Of a stretch of 64,000 bases of DNA, positions 51,246-60,835 are shown piece by piece. Each line of letters starts with the position of its first letter. Position 1 is the stretch's first letter. The translations under genes and the position numbers were made by a program. The notes beneath the pieces were generated by a model. The model was given only the letters and a program-made list of their open reading frames with translations, did no database searches and was not told where the DNA came from. Source of the stretch: Actinomadura mexicana. GTDB lineage: Bacteria > Actinomycetota > Actinomycetes > Streptosporangiales > Streptosporangiaceae. The stretch is from the NCBI RefSeq assembly GCF_900188105.1, contig NZ_FZNP01000002.1:744001-808000 (forward strand), read 5' to 3'.

Positions 51246-52565
51246 GTGATCGGCAGGAACGCGGGGCTGCCCCTCCACCTCACGTCGGCGACGATGCTGC
51301 GCGTGTCCGCCGAGGGGGTCGCGACCGCGCTGGTCCTGACCGTCCAGGCGCGGACGGGCCACGCCGCCACCGCCGGGTACCTGCAGACCGCGATGACGCT
51401 GCCGTACGTGCTGAGCGGGCCCGTGATCGGGAACGCGCTGGACCGGGTGGCGCGCCCCCGCCGCGGCGCCCTCGCCCTCGCCGCCTGCTACGTCGCCGCG
51501 ACCGGGCTGCTGCTGGTCCTCGCGGGACGCTCGCCGCTCGCCCTGGCGCTGGTCGTCGCCGCCGTGATCGGCTGCACCGAGCCCATCGTCGTCGCGCTGA
51601 CCAGCCTGCTGCCCCGGTTCGTCCCGGCCGACCGGCTCTCGCGCGCCTACGGCCTGGAGGCCTCCAGCTACAACCTCGCCGGGATCGCCGGCCCGGGCCT
51701 GGCCGCCGGCCTGGCCGCCGCGGTCGGCGGCCAGTACGCCGGAACCGCCGTGGTCGCGGTCGGCGTCCTCGGCCTCCTGACCCTCCCCTTCCTGCCCTTC
51801 CCCGGCCCGTCCGCGAGCGCGGACGGCGCCGCGCCGGGTCCGGCGCCGGTGGAGGCCGCGGCCGGCACGGGCGAGGTCGGCGGGCGGGCGGCGGCCGTCG
51901 AGACCGGGACGGGCGCCGCGGCGCGACCGTCGCCGGCCGGGGCGGTCTCGGTGATCACTGGCGGGCTGGTGGTGCTGGCCCAGGGCCGGGTGCTGCGGGC
52001 CCTGACCGTCGCGACGACGCTCGCGTGGATGGGCTTCGGCGGCGTCGCCGTCACGGCCGTGCTGCTCGCCGAGCACATCGGCGCGCCGCCCAGCGCGGGC
52101 GGACGGCTCCTCGTGGCCATGGCGGTCGGCTCGCTGATCGGCTCCCTGGCGTCCAGCCGGTGGCTGACGCCCAAGCACGCCGAACCCGTCATGATCGCCG
52201 GACTGGTCGCGTTCGGGGCGTCGCTCGCCGCCCTCGCCGTCGCGCCGTCCGTGCCGTGGGCGACGGCGGCGTTCGTCGCCTCGGGGATCGCGGAGGGACC
52301 CGTGTTCGCGGCCACGCTCATGCTGCGCCAGCGCGAGTCGCCCCCCGACCGGCTCGGGCAGGTCAACACCACCGGCGGCAGCCTCAAGATCGGAGCCTCC
52401 GCGGTCGGCGCCGCGCTGACCGCCGCGTCCGCCGACGCGATCGGCCCGGTCGGCCTGGTCCTCGCGATCGCCGGATTCCAGTTCGCGGGCGCCCTGCTCG
52501 GCTACCTCCTGCTCCGCGCACCGGCAGGCGAGACCCGCGTCGGCACCGTCGAGGACGGTTCCTGA
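51246..52565 (+). CDS. MFS transporter
   Basis: The GTG start gives 439 residues and about 12 helices. Helix 1 is [21 protein letters not shown]; the loop [15 protein letters not shown] replaces motif A; and a long Ala/Gly/Pro-rich cytoplasmic loop (about 195-240) joins the halves. It is divergent from arginine deiminase with only 42 bp between, so the two may share control. An amino-acid cargo is conceivable but sequence only supports an MFS exporter-like protein. Confidence 0.88.
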   Translation: MIGRNAGLPLHLTSATMLRVSAEGVATALVLTVQARTGHAATAGYLQTAMTLPYVLSGPVIGNALDRVARPRRGALALAACYVAATGLLLVLAGRSPLALALVVAAVIGCTEPIVVALTSLLPRFVPADRLSRAYGLEASSYNLAGIAGPGLAAGLAAAVGGQYAGTAVVAVGVLGLLTLPFLPFPGPSASADGAAPGPAPVEAAAGTGEVGGRAAAVETGTGAAARPSPAGAVSVITGGLVVLAQGRVLRALTVATTLAWMGFGGVAVTAVLLAEHIGAPPSAGGRLLVAMAVGSLIGSLASSRWLTPKHAEPVMIAGLVAFGASLAALAVAPSVPWATAAFVASGIAEGPVFAATLMLRQRESPPDRLGQVNTTGGSLKIGASAVGAALTAASADAIGPVGLVLAIAGFQFAGALLGYLLLRAPAGETRVGTVEDGS

Positions 52566-52634
52566 ACCGGAGGGACCCGTACACGGCCGCACGGGCAAGA
52601 GGGGGTGAAACGTCCACGACCGGAAGGTCCGCGC

Positions 52635-53240
52635 ATGCCGACAACGAGCCGCTCCTCGCCCCCGCGGCCCGAGCCCGCCGCCGATGACGACCCCACCGAC
52701 GCGTCCCTGATCGCCGCGTCCCGGTCCGAGCCCGAGAGGTTCGCGGCCCTGTTCCGCCGGCACGCCCCGGAGATCATGCGGTACGCGGCGCGGCGCCTGG
52801 GCCGGGACGCCGCCGAGGACGTCGTCGCCGAGACCTTCCTCATCGCCTTCGACCGCCGCCGCCGCTACGACGCGGCCCGTCCCGACGCGCGGCCGTGGCT
52901 CTACGGGATCGCGACCAACCTGATCCGCCGCCACCGCCGTGCCGAGGTGCGGGCCCTGCGCGCGCTCGCGCGCGGCGGACTCGACCCGGTCACCGAGCCC
53001 TTCACGGACGCGGTCGAGAACCGCGTCCAGGCGGGCGCCCGGTCGCGGGCCCTCGCGGCGGCCATCGCCGGGCTGCCCGCGGCGCAGCGCGAAGTGCTGC
53101 TGCTGGTGACGTGGGCGGGGCTGACCTACGACGAGGTCGCCGAAGCCCTCGCCGTCCCCGCCGGGACGGTCCGGTCCCGCATGAACAGGATCCGCCGCAA
53201 GCTGCGCGAGGCCCTCACCGAGGAGAACCACGATGGATGA
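52635..53240 (+). CDS. ECF-type RNA polymerase sigma factor
   Basis: ATG 52635 has GGAAGG seven bases upstream. Of 201 residues, region 2 covers [43 protein letters not shown] and [17 protein letters not shown]. Region 4 covers [49 protein letters not shown]. It is of the type that pairs with CU044_5270-family proteins, whose gene overlaps its end by eight bases. Confidence 0.93.
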   Translation: MPTTSRSSPPRPEPAADDDPTDASLIAASRSEPERFAALFRRHAPEIMRYAARRLGRDAAEDVVAETFLIAFDRRRRYDAARPDARPWLYGIATNLIRRHRRAEVRALRALARGGLDPVTEPFTDAVENRVQAGARSRALAAAIAGLPAAQREVLLLVTWAGLTYDEVAEALAVPAGTVRSRMNRIRRKLREALTEENHDG

Positions 53241-54153
53241 GCTCAAGCTGGTGGAGCGGCTGCGCTCCGAGGTCCCCCTGGACATCGACGTGACCGGTGC
53301 GGAGAACCGCTGGCGGCGGCGGGCGTACGGCGGACCCGTCCGGCGGCGGCGCCCGCTGCTGCTGTCCGGCGTCGCCGCCGCGGCCTGCGCGGGCGTGGTG
53401 GCCACGGTCCTCGTCGGTCACCAGGAACCCGGGCGGAGGGCCGACGTCGCCGCCGTCCTCGACCGGGCCGCCGACCATGCGGCGGGCGACCCGGTGCCCC
53501 GCGCCGACCAGGTCGTCTACCAGGAGAGCGTGACGCGGCGGCGGGTCGGCGGCGCGGGCCGCTGGTACGAGGTCCGCACCCGGACCTGGGAGCCCGCCGG
53601 CGGTGCGGGGAGCGGCCTCGTCATCGAGAAGAACTCGATCCGGCCGCGTCCGGGCGAGGAGCTCCCGCCGGACGGCGAGAGCGTGGTCGGCCCCTGCCCG
53701 GCGTCGCCGCCGATCGAGCGCCCCTACCTCGGAGCCCTGCCCACCGACACCGGCGCCCTGCTCGACCTCCTGGCGGACCAGGGTGAGGGCGACCGGGGCG
53801 ACCGGCAGTGGGCGGCCGCATCCGACCTGATCGACCGGCCCGCGCCGCCCCGGGTGCGCGCGGCGCTGTACCGCGCGATCGCCGAGATCCCCGGGGTCCG
53901 GCTGCGGGACGACGGCGTCGACGCCGCGGGACGCCACGGGGTCGCGGTCACCCGCACCCAGGACGGCGTCCGCGACGAGCTCGTCTTCGACCGCGCGAGC
54001 CACCGCTTCCTCGGCACCCGCGACGTCATCGCGGGCAAGGGCAACCCGTTCGGTCCGCCGGGCACCACGACCCAGTCCAGCGCCCTTCTGGACACCGCGA
54101 TCGTCGACCGTGCCCCGATCCCCGGCCCTGATGCGACCCCGTCCGGCTGCTGA
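53233..54153 (+). CDS. CU044_5270 family membrane protein, sigma partner
   Basis: The product has 306 residues. The cytoplasmic N-terminus begins [17 protein letters not shown], then a basic RRR stretch and one membrane helix ([22 protein letters not shown], about 37-58). The extracellular domain of about 240 residues has [14 protein letters not shown], a mid-domain LLDLLADQG and a C-terminal [19 protein letters not shown]. Members are encoded with ECF sigma factors in actinobacteria and probably sense envelope state. It ends with a Cys. Confidence 0.88.
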   Translation: MDELKLVERLRSEVPLDIDVTGAENRWRRRAYGGPVRRRRPLLLSGVAAAACAGVVATVLVGHQEPGRRADVAAVLDRAADHAAGDPVPRADQVVYQESVTRRRVGGAGRWYEVRTRTWEPAGGAGSGLVIEKNSIRPRPGEELPPDGESVVGPCPASPPIERPYLGALPTDTGALLDLLADQGEGDRGDRQWAAASDLIDRPAPPRVRAALYRAIAEIPGVRLRDDGVDAAGRHGVAVTRTQDGVRDELVFDRASHRFLGTRDVIAGKGNPFGPPGTTTQSSALLDTAIVDRAPIPGPDATPSGC

Positions 54154-54164
54154 ACCCCGACACC

Positions 54165-54203
54165 CGGTGACCGGCCTTGCCCGGAGGGCAGGGCCGGTCA
54201 CCG
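54165..54203 (+). terminator. 18-bp hairpin after the ECF sigma operon
   Basis: CGGTGACCGGCCTTGCCC (54165-54182) pairs with GGGCAGGGCCGGTCACCG (54186-54203) with one T-G wobble and a three-base loop, 12 bp after the stop. Confidence 0.8.
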
Positions 54204-54257
54204 TGAGCGGCGGAAAACCTGTCGACTTCCGCAGGGGGCGACCGTAGTGTCCGGGAC

Positions 54258-54374
54258 ATGTTCTTCGCAGCCGGCACCCGGACGCTCGCAGGCATCGCCC
54301 TGCTGAGCGCGGTGCCGGCTGCCTTCTCGGCAGCGGCGGCGGAAGCGGCCGTCTTCGACGGCCTGCGACGCTGA
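54258..54374 (+). CDS. possible tiny secreted peptide, 38 aa
   Basis: The ORF encodes a hydrophobic, signal-like sequence ([20 protein letters not shown]) with an Ala-rich cleavage region and a short FDGLRR end. A -10-like TAGTGT lies seven bases before the ATG, so a leaderless transcript is conceivable. It lies between a terminator and the EF-Tu gene. There is no homology I can name. Confidence 0.3.
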   Translation: MFFAAGTRTLAGIALLSAVPAAFSAAAAEAAVFDGLRR

Positions 54375-54477
54375 CCCCTCTCCGTCCCTCCGGAGAACCA
54401 GCGGAGGGGGATGGCCGAAGACTGGCGCCCGAGTGCGCGCAGTGGCTCTCACCGGATCCACCAGTGAGGACGAGACC

Positions 54478-55659
54478 ATGGCCAAGCAGCTCTACGAGCG
54501 CGACAAGCCGCATCTCAACATCGGCACGATGGGGCACGTCGACCACGGCAAGACGACGCTGACCGCGGCGATCACCAAGGTGCTCGCCGACCGCGGGCTG
54601 GCGTCCCCGGTGCCGTTCGAGCGCATCGACCGCGCGCCCGAGGAGCGCGACCGAGGCATCACGATCAACGTCGCGCACGTCGAGTACGCGACCGCGACCC
54701 GGCACTACGCCCACGTCGACATGCCCGGCCACGCCGACTACGTGAAGAACATGATCTCCGGTGCCGCCCAGGTGGACGGGGCCGTGCTGGTCGTGTCCGC
54801 CCAGGACGGCGCCATGCCGCAGACCCGCGAGCACGTCGTGCTCGCGCGGCAGGTCGGCGTCGGGCACATCGTGGTGGCGCTGAACAAGGCCGACATGGTC
54901 GAGGACACCGAGCTCCTCGACCTCGTCGAGCTGGAGGTCAGGGAGCTGCTCACCGAGTACGGGTTCCCCGGCGAGGAGGTCCCGATCGTGCGCGTGTCCG
55001 GCCTCCGGGCGCTGGAGGGCGACCCGTACTGGACGGCCCGGATCGTCGACCTGCTCGACGCGATCGACGCCTACGTGCCCGTGCCGCGCAGGGTGCTCGA
55101 CAAGCCGTTCCTGATGCCGGTCGAGAGCGTCCTCACGATCACCGGGCGCGGCACCGTCGTGACCGGCGTCGTGGCGCAGGGCGCGATACGGCTCGGGGAC
55201 GCCGTGGAGGTCGTCGGGCTCGGCGCGACGTTCGGCTCCGTCGCGACGGGGCTGGAGACGTTCGGGCGGACGATGGACCACGCCGAGGCGGGCGACGACA
55301 CCGCCATGCTGCTGCGCGGCGTCAAGCGGGACCAGGTGCGGCGCGGCCAGGTGGTCGGCGCGCCGGGCGCGATCCGGCCGCACTCGCGGTTCCGGGCGAA
55401 GGTCCGGGTGCTGACCGCCGACGAGGGCGGGCGGAGCCGGCCCTTCCTGCACGGCTACCGGCCGCAGTTCCACTTCCGCACCACGGACGTGGTCGGCGGC
55501 GTCGACCTCGGCGAGGGCGGCATGGCGCTGCCCGGCGGCTCGGTCGAGATGACCGTCGACCTGGGCAGGCCGGTCGCGATGACCGAGGGGCTCGGCTTCG
55601 CCGTCCGCGAGGGCGGCCGGACGGTCGGCGCGGGCACCGTCACCGCGCTGCTCGACTAG
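54478..55659 (+). CDS. tuf: divergent stand-alone EF-Tu (tuf3-like)
   Basis: EF-Tu delivers aminoacyl-tRNA to the ribosome. The product has 393 residues with all G motifs: GHVDHGKT (G1), RGITIN (G2), DMPGHAD (G3; Cys of the usual DCPGH is Met), NKAD (G4) and VSGLRAL (G5, normally SALKAL). Domains 2 and 3 are complete ([36 protein letters not shown]). It has shortened loops and many unusual substitutions, and no rpsL/rpsG/fusA around it, as for the tuf3-type paralogue of streptomycetes. Use under stress or in antibiotic tolerance is possible. Confidence 0.92.
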   Translation: MAKQLYERDKPHLNIGTMGHVDHGKTTLTAAITKVLADRGLASPVPFERIDRAPEERDRGITINVAHVEYATATRHYAHVDMPGHADYVKNMISGAAQVDGAVLVVSAQDGAMPQTREHVVLARQVGVGHIVVALNKADMVEDTELLDLVELEVRELLTEYGFPGEEVPIVRVSGLRALEGDPYWTARIVDLLDAIDAYVPVPRRVLDKPFLMPVESVLTITGRGTVVTGVVAQGAIRLGDAVEVVGLGATFGSVATGLETFGRTMDHAEAGDDTAMLLRGVKRDQVRRGQVVGAPGAIRPHSRFRAKVRVLTADEGGRSRPFLHGYRPQFHFRTTDVVGGVDLGEGGMALPGGSVEMTVDLGRPVAMTEGLGFAVREGGRTVGAGTVTALLD

Positions 55660-55666
55660 CGGGAGA

Positions 55667-55692
55667 GGGGCCCCGGCACTCGCCGGGGCCCC
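55667..55692 (+). terminator. intrinsic terminator of the EF-Tu gene
   Basis: GGGGCCCCGGC (55667-55677) and GCCGGGGCCCC (55682-55692) make an 11-bp stem with a four-base loop, followed by ttaacctt, seven bases after the stop. Confidence 0.85.
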
Positions 55693-55816
55693 TTAACCTT
55701 GATCAGGTAGACCTCCCGCCTCCGGTGACCGAGTGGTCGTGAACGGCTGGCGGATGCGATCTTGATGTGGTGAGATTCCGGCATCACCCCCGCAGAATTC
55801 CCCGTCTGGAGCACGT

Positions 55817-56692
55817 GTGCGATCCCCCCGCGCCCTGATTCCCCTGCTCTCGGTCTGTGCGGCCGCCGCGGTCGTGACCGCGGCCGCCACCGGTGCCAGC
55901 ATCGAGGGCCTGCCGGGCGGCGGCGGAGGTCCCGCCCATGCCGACGGGGCCGCCCCCCGCCCCGCCGCCGTGACGATCAACGCGGTGAGCTGGAACGTCT
56001 GCGGCGGCTCCGACTGCCCCTCCGGCGCCGCGCCCGCCAAGCTCACCAAGGAGATCGTCCAGCGGATGCGGGCGACCGAGGTCGGCGGGCGCACGGTGCG
56101 GCCGAACGCCGCCCTCCTCCAGGAGGTCTGCGAGGGCCAGGTCCGCTCGTTCAGGACGTCCCTGCCCAAGTGGAGCTGGGCGTTCGCGCCCGGCGACGGG
56201 GCGTGCGCGGCCGGGCAGGGGCGCGTCGGCGTCGCCATCGGCACCGACGCCCCGCTCACCGCGCACCGGCAGGCCAGGCTGCCCGCCCCCTCCGGGAGCA
56301 CCCGGATCGCCCTGTGCGGCGAGGTCACGTCCTGGACGACCCGCGTCTGCGTCACCCAGCTCAGCGAGGCCGAGAGCGCCCAGTGGCGCCGCAAGGAGGC
56401 CGGCGCCCTCACCACCCTCGCCGGCACGGACCGCGTCCTCGTCGGCGGCGACCTCGGCGACGCCCCGGAGAGCCCGGCGCTCGACCCCCTCTACGCCGCC
56501 TACGACGAGTGCGACCAGTCCGGCACGTCCCGGACGGGGGCGAACACCCGCCAGAACTGGCAGGGCGCCGCGCTCGCCAAGACCGACTACCTCTTCATCG
56601 GCAAGTCGGCCGCCGTCTCCTGCAGCGTCCCCGCGACCCCCGTGAAGACCTCCGACCACCGCCCCCTATCAGCAGTGGTCCGCTACCAGTAA
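55817..56692 (+). CDS. secreted endonuclease/exonuclease/phosphatase-fold protein
   Basis: The product has 291 residues with a GTG start and a signal sequence to about 28. EEP-fold landmarks are NAVSWNVCGG, ALLQEV (metal Glu), GGDLGDAPESP, KTDYLFI and TSDHRPL (catalytic His). The Asn that normally follows Asp (GDxN) is Gly here, and several extra cysteines (NVCGGSDC, LQEVC, CEL) suggest extracellular disulfides. It may be a weakened or retargeted hydrolase. Confidence 0.82.
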   Translation: MRSPRALIPLLSVCAAAAVVTAAATGASIEGLPGGGGGPAHADGAAPRPAAVTINAVSWNVCGGSDCPSGAAPAKLTKEIVQRMRATEVGGRTVRPNAALLQEVCEGQVRSFRTSLPKWSWAFAPGDGACAAGQGRVGVAIGTDAPLTAHRQARLPAPSGSTRIALCGEVTSWTTRVCVTQLSEAESAQWRRKEAGALTTLAGTDRVLVGGDLGDAPESPALDPLYAAYDECDQSGTSRTGANTRQNWQGAALAKTDYLFIGKSAAVSCSVPATPVKTSDHRPLSAVVRYQ

Positions 56693-56783
56693 CCACACAC
56701 ACCCAGCAGTAACCCAGCGCCCCAGTAACCCCGCGGCCGCTAATGCCGCTGGCGGCCCAGCGGTCAGTAATGCCCCAACCCCA

Positions 56784-56940
56784 CAACGACCTGATGGTCG
56801 CGATCGCGTCCGAAGGCAGATTCGAGCGAAGCAAGAATCTGATCGCGCAGCGAGCCGCAAGGCGAGACGGAGCGATGCCAGCGATCGCCCGCTTTTATCG
56901 ACGATGGAGGGCCGCCAGGCCCGAAGAAGGAGAAAAAGCA
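56784..56940 (+). repeat. dispersed structured repeat, copy B
   Basis: The core has outer stem GCGATCGC (56800-56807) with GCGATCGC (56881-56888) and inner stem CAGATTC/GAATCTG around a GAGCGAAGCAA loop. It continues into GGAGGGCCGCCAGGCCCGAAG and ends GGAGAAAAAGCA four bases from the acyl-CoA ligase stop, to which it is antisense. It is nearly identical to copy C over about 105 bp. Read as protein it gives only MVAIASEGRFERSKNLIAQR without a ribosome site, so coding is unlikely. Confidence 0.85.
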
Positions 56941-56944
56941 ATAA

Positions 56945-58501
56945 TCACTGCACTCCGCGGTCCTTGCCCTGCCAGTAGGGGGCGCGGAGGTCGCGCTTGA
57001 GGATCTTGCCGGTGGGGTTGCGCGGGATGGCCTCGCGGCGCTCGACCGAGGTGGGGCACTTGAAGTGGGCCAGGCGGTCGCGGCAGTAGTCGATGATGTC
57101 CTGGTCGGAGACGTCCCCGGAAGCCACGACGATCGCCTTCGGCGTCTCGCCCCAGCGCTCGTCCGGGACGCCGATGACCGCGCAGTCGCTGACGGCCGGA
57201 TGGCCCATCAGGACGTTCTCCACCTCGGCGGGGTAGATGTTCTCCCCACCCGAGATGATCATGTCCTTGACGCGGTCGTGGATGTAGAGGTAGCCGTCCT
57301 CGTCGAGGTAGCCGGCGTCGCCCGTCCGGAACCAGTTGTCCTCGGACAGCGCGCTCGCGGTCGCGTCCGGCATGCCCCAGTAGCCCTTCATGTTCTGCGG
57401 CGTCCGGCAGATGATCTCGCCCACCCGGCCGGGCGGCATCTCCTCCCCGGTGGCCGGGTCAACGATCCTGAGCTCGGTGTTGTCGTTCGGCAGGCCGGCG
57501 CTGCGCAGCCGGTGCGCGTTCGGGCCGTCCGGGTCGTGGTCCTCGGGGGGCAGCGAGGTGATCGCGCCGGTGACCTCCGTGAGGCCGTACACCTGCCGGA
57601 ACTCGGTGGCCGGCAGCATCGCCATGGCGGTGCGCAGGACGTCCTCGCTGATCGGGGACGCGCCGTAGAGCATGAGCCGCAGGCTGGACATGTCGGACGC
57701 GGTGACCTCGGGGATCAGCGGCATGAACTGCAGCAGCACCGGGACGAGGAAGATGTGCGTGACGCGGTGCCGCTCGATGCCCTGCGCGATCGCGGTCGGG
57801 TCGGGCTCGCGCGTGACCACCCCGGTGAGGCCGTTGTAGACGGCGGAGACGGTGAGCACGTTGCCGGCCACGTGGTACATCGGCATCGCGATCATCAGCA
57901 CGGACGACTCGTCGATGTTCCACACGTCGTTGGTCACCGCGAGCGCGGCGAGGAAGTTGTCGTGCGTCAGCATGACGCCCTTGGGCAGCCCCGTCGTGCC
58001 GGACGAGTACAGCTGGACGAACACGTCCCCGCTGCCCGGCCCGTACGCCGGGGGCTCGGTGGGTGCCGCGTCGATCCAGGCGGCGTAGTCCTGGTGGGGG
58101 TGGTCTTCGCCGGCGATGACGACCGTCAGATCGGTGTGTTCGAGCTTGCCGGCGATCGCGTCCAGGACGGGGAGGAACTCGGGGCCGACGACGAAGACCT
58201 TCGCCTGCGCGTTGTTGACGATGTAGGCGACCTCGTCGGGCGCCAGCCGGTAGTTCACCGGGACCTGCGCGGCGCCGATCCGGGTCGCGCCGAAGAGCAG
58301 CTCGGCGTATTCGAGGGAGTTCTTGTCGAGGACCGCGACCCGGTCGCCGGGGCCGAGCCCGGCGGCGGCGAGGGCCGCGGCCACCCGGTCGACGCGCCGG
58401 TCGAAGTCGCGGTAGGAGACCTCGGTGTCGCCGGCGATGAACGCGACGCGCTCGGGATGGGCGATCGCTCGTTCGCGCAGCACTCCGTCAAGACCCGGCA
58501 C
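56945..58501 (-). CDS. fatty-acid/long-chain acyl-CoA ligase (AMP-binding enzyme)
   Basis: The product has 518 residues with a GTG start. It activates a carboxylic acid as acyl-AMP and joins it to CoA. The motifs are YSSGTTGLPKGVMLTH (P-loop), YGLTEVTG, GYWGMPDATA, WFRTGDAGYLDEDGYLYIHDR and the C-terminal catalytic Lys in NPTGKILKRDL. The substrate is unknown: no beta-oxidation or polyketide genes adjoin it. Copy B of the dispersed repeat lies at its 3' end. Confidence 0.93.
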   Translation of the reverse strand: MPGLDGVLRERAIAHPERVAFIAGDTEVSYRDFDRRVDRVAAALAAAGLGPGDRVAVLDKNSLEYAELLFGATRIGAAQVPVNYRLAPDEVAYIVNNAQAKVFVVGPEFLPVLDAIAGKLEHTDLTVVIAGEDHPHQDYAAWIDAAPTEPPAYGPGSGDVFVQLYSSGTTGLPKGVMLTHDNFLAALAVTNDVWNIDESSVLMIAMPMYHVAGNVLTVSAVYNGLTGVVTREPDPTAIAQGIERHRVTHIFLVPVLLQFMPLIPEVTASDMSSLRLMLYGASPISEDVLRTAMAMLPATEFRQVYGLTEVTGAITSLPPEDHDPDGPNAHRLRSAGLPNDNTELRIVDPATGEEMPPGRVGEIICRTPQNMKGYWGMPDATASALSEDNWFRTGDAGYLDEDGYLYIHDRVKDMIISGGENIYPAEVENVLMGHPAVSDCAVIGVPDERWGETPKAIVVASGDVSDQDIIDYCRDRLAHFKCPTSVERREAIPRNPTGKILKRDLRAPYWQGKDRGVQ

Positions 58502-58588
58502 GATAAGCCCCTTCGCCGATGACCGCCTGGTTATTCCGGCATCATGCGGTCACCGGCGACATCGCGGCAAGGGGATCGGGCCGCTCGC

Positions 58589-58759
58589 CTAGCGGCTTTT
58601 CGACATCTTGGAGACCGCGGTCACGGCGAGTACCACCACGACGGCGACGAGTCCGATGAAGAAGAAGAACTTCAGCATCGAGAAGATCGCGCCGATGACG
58701 GTGACCACCAGCCACACCGCGAGAAGAACACCGAGGATGGTCAGGATCGTCTTACCCAT
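58589..58759 (-). CDS. small membrane protein, 56 aa
   Basis: From ATG 58759 it encodes a helix (TILTILGVLLAVWLVVTVIGA), a Phe-rich link (FSMLKFFFFIGLVAVVV) and a basic end KMSKSR, thus two membrane helices with little else. Such tiny hydrophobic proteins are common in actinobacteria and have no known function. It stands alone, divergent from the response regulator. Confidence 0.75.
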   Translation of the reverse strand: MGKTILTILGVLLAVWLVVTVIGAIFSMLKFFFFIGLVAVVVVLAVTAVSKMSKSR

Positions 58760-59005
58760 GACCCCACCGTATGCGCTCGCGTCACCCGGGGTCATCAGCC
58801 TGCGGAACGACCTCGCCACCGCCGTGCGGCGGAGGCGCACCCTGAAGGACTCCCAGGGCCGGACCCTGACCCGCGCCGGGGAAGGGCGGCCGGTCGGAGC
58901 GGCGTGCGCCCGGTCAGGCAGGGCGCCCGGATGGAAGCATGATCGATTCCTTACGGGGTGGTGACATCCCGCGTAAGTCCGGCCGCCTGGGCCTAGCTTT
59001 GAGGG

Positions 59006-59722
59006 GTGAACACCGCCTTCCACGCCGGGCGCGTCCTGGTGGTCGACGACGACCCGACGGTCGCCGAGGTCGTCGCCCGCTACCTGGCCCGCGACGGGCA
59101 CGAGGTCGTGTGCGTCGCCGACGGCCGGACCGCCCTGCGCAGGGCGCTCGACGAGCCCCCGGACCTGGTCGTCCTCGACCTCATGCTGCCCGGGATGGAC
59201 GGCCTGGAGGTGTGCCGGCGGCTCCGCGAGACCTCGACCGTCCCGATCGTGATGCTGACGGCGCTCGGCGCGGAGACCGACCGGCTCGTCGGGCTGGAGA
59301 CCGGCGCCGACGACTACGTGACGAAGCCGTTCAGCCCGCGCGAGCTGGCGCTGCGCGTCCGGTCGGTGCTGCGGCGGGCGCGGGGCGCGCTCGTCCCGAC
59401 CGGCCCGTCCGGCCCGCTGCGCGACGGCGACCTCCTCGTGGACGTCAGCGCGCACGAGGCGGAGCTGCGCGGCGGCCGGCTCGCGCTCACCTCCCGCGAG
59501 TTCGACCTGCTGGCGTTCCTGCTGCGCCATCCGCGGCAGGCCTTCACCCGCGAGGAGCTGCTCGAACGCGTCTGGGACTGGACGTTCGGCGACTCCTCCA
59601 CGGTGACCGTCCACGTCCGGCGGCTGCGCGAGAAGATCGAGGACGACCCGACCGCGCCGCGCCGCATCGTCACCGTGTGGGGCGTCGGCTACCGCTACGA
59701 GCCCGCGGAGACCGGCCCGTGA
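59006..59722 (+). CDS. OmpR/PhoB-type response regulator
   Basis: The product has 238 residues with a GTG start and a possible -10 box (TAGCTT) about six bases before GAGG, so the leader is short. The receiver has DDD (14-16), phospho-acceptor Asp58 (VVLDLMLPG) and Lys107 (TKPFSP). The DNA-binding domain shows LTSREFDLLAFLLRHPRQAFTREELLERVW, TVTVHVRRLREKIE and GVGYRYE. The kinase gene overlaps its stop by four bases (GTGA), so it is the cognate partner. Confidence 0.94.
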   Translation: MNTAFHAGRVLVVDDDPTVAEVVARYLARDGHEVVCVADGRTALRRALDEPPDLVVLDLMLPGMDGLEVCRRLRETSTVPIVMLTALGAETDRLVGLETGADDYVTKPFSPRELALRVRSVLRRARGALVPTGPSGPLRDGDLLVDVSAHEAELRGGRLALTSREFDLLAFLLRHPRQAFTREELLERVWDWTFGDSSTVTVHVRRLREKIEDDPTAPRRIVTVWGVGYRYEPAETGP

Positions 59723-60828
59723 TCCCCTTCGAGGACCTGCTCTGGGTGGTCTTCTACGCGGCGCTGGCCGCGTTCGCCGTAGCGGCGGTCGCCCTCGCCG
59801 TCCTGCACGCGCTGCGCGGCCGCTCGGTCGGGACCCAGCTGGTCGTCGTCGGCGCCGCCACGGTGCTGGCGACCATCTCCGGCATCCTGGTGATCTCGTA
59901 CCTGATGCTGCTGAACGACCACGACCGCTCGGTGGTGCTCGCCGTCGTGACGTCCGCCGGGGTGGTCGCGATGGCGGTGTCGGTCCTGCTCGGCCGCCGC
60001 CTGGTGGCCGCGAACCGGACCCTGGTCGAGGCCGTCCGCGCGGACCGGTTCCGTCCCCCCTCGGCGCGCCTTCCGGCCGAGCTGGCGGAGCTCTCCCGCG
60101 AACTGGAGGCCGCCTACGACCGGCTGGCCGCCGCGCACGAGCGCGAGCAGGCCCTGGAGGCGAGCCGCCGCGAGCTGGTCGCCTGGGTGAGCCACGACCT
60201 GCGCACCCCCCTGGCCGGGCTCCGCGCGATGGCCGAGGCCCTGGAGGACGAGGTCGTCGCCGACGAGGAGACGATCCGCCGCTACCACGGCCGCATCCGC
60301 GTCGAGGTGGAGCGGCTGACCGAGATGGTGGACGACCTGTTCGAGCTGTCCCGCATCCACGCGGGCGCCCTGCGCCTGTCCCGCGAGCACGTCGGCCTCG
60401 CGGACCTGGTCGCCGAGGCGGTCGCCGGCGCCGAGGCCCTGGCCCGCGCCAAGGGCGTGCTGGTGCGCGGAGACGTCCGGGAGGGCCTGCCCGTCCAGGT
60501 GGACGCGGGCGAGCTGGGCCGCGCGCTGCGCAACCTCGTCGTGAACGCGATCCGGCACACGCCGAGCGACGGCGCGGTCGAGATCACCGGCGAGGTCCGC
60601 GGCGGCGAGGCCCGCGTGACGGTGGCCGACGCCTGCGGCGGCATCCCGGAGGGCGACCTGCCCCGCGTGTTCGACGTGGCGTTCCGCGGCGAGGCGGCCC
60701 GTACCCCGGGCGGCGGCGCCGGCCTCGGCCTCGCCATCGCCCGCGGCATCGTCGAGGCCCACGCGGGCGAGATCGGCGTCGCCAACACCGGCCCCGGCTG
60801 CCGCTTCGAGGTCCGCCTTCCCTGTTAG
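59719..60828 (+). CDS. sensor histidine kinase, partner of the response regulator
   Basis: The product has 369 residues. Three membrane helices occupy about 5-30, 38-62 and 72-92, with almost no extracellular domain, so it may sense the membrane itself. A HAMP-like linker and coiled coil (ELAELSRELEAAYDRLAAAHEREQALEA) lead to the phospho-acceptor His159 in WVSHDLRTPL. The ATPase part has LRNLVVNAIRHTP (N box), VADACGGIP and GGGAGLGLAIARGIVEAH. Copy C of the dispersed repeat begins eight bases past its stop. Confidence 0.93.
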   Translation: MIPFEDLLWVVFYAALAAFAVAAVALAVLHALRGRSVGTQLVVVGAATVLATISGILVISYLMLLNDHDRSVVLAVVTSAGVVAMAVSVLLGRRLVAANRTLVEAVRADRFRPPSARLPAELAELSRELEAAYDRLAAAHEREQALEASRRELVAWVSHDLRTPLAGLRAMAEALEDEVVADEETIRRYHGRIRVEVERLTEMVDDLFELSRIHAGALRLSREHVGLADLVAEAVAGAEALARAKGVLVRGDVREGLPVQVDAGELGRALRNLVVNAIRHTPSDGAVEITGEVRGGEARVTVADACGGIPEGDLPRVFDVAFRGEAARTPGGGAGLGLAIARGIVEAHAGEIGVANTGPGCRFEVRLPC

Positions 60829-60835
60829 TTCTGCG

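Noticed and set aside
51204..53405. N-terminal extension of the arginine deiminase frame
   Set aside because: The frame is open far upstream but covers the MFS and sigma genes on the other strand. The deiminase fold begins only near 51170-51203.
56796..56944. Small protein encoded by repeat copies B and C (MVAIASEGRFERSKN...)
   Set aside because: The frame is shared because the DNA is repeated. Copy A breaks it with a stop, there is no ribosome site, and the base changes keep stems rather than codons.
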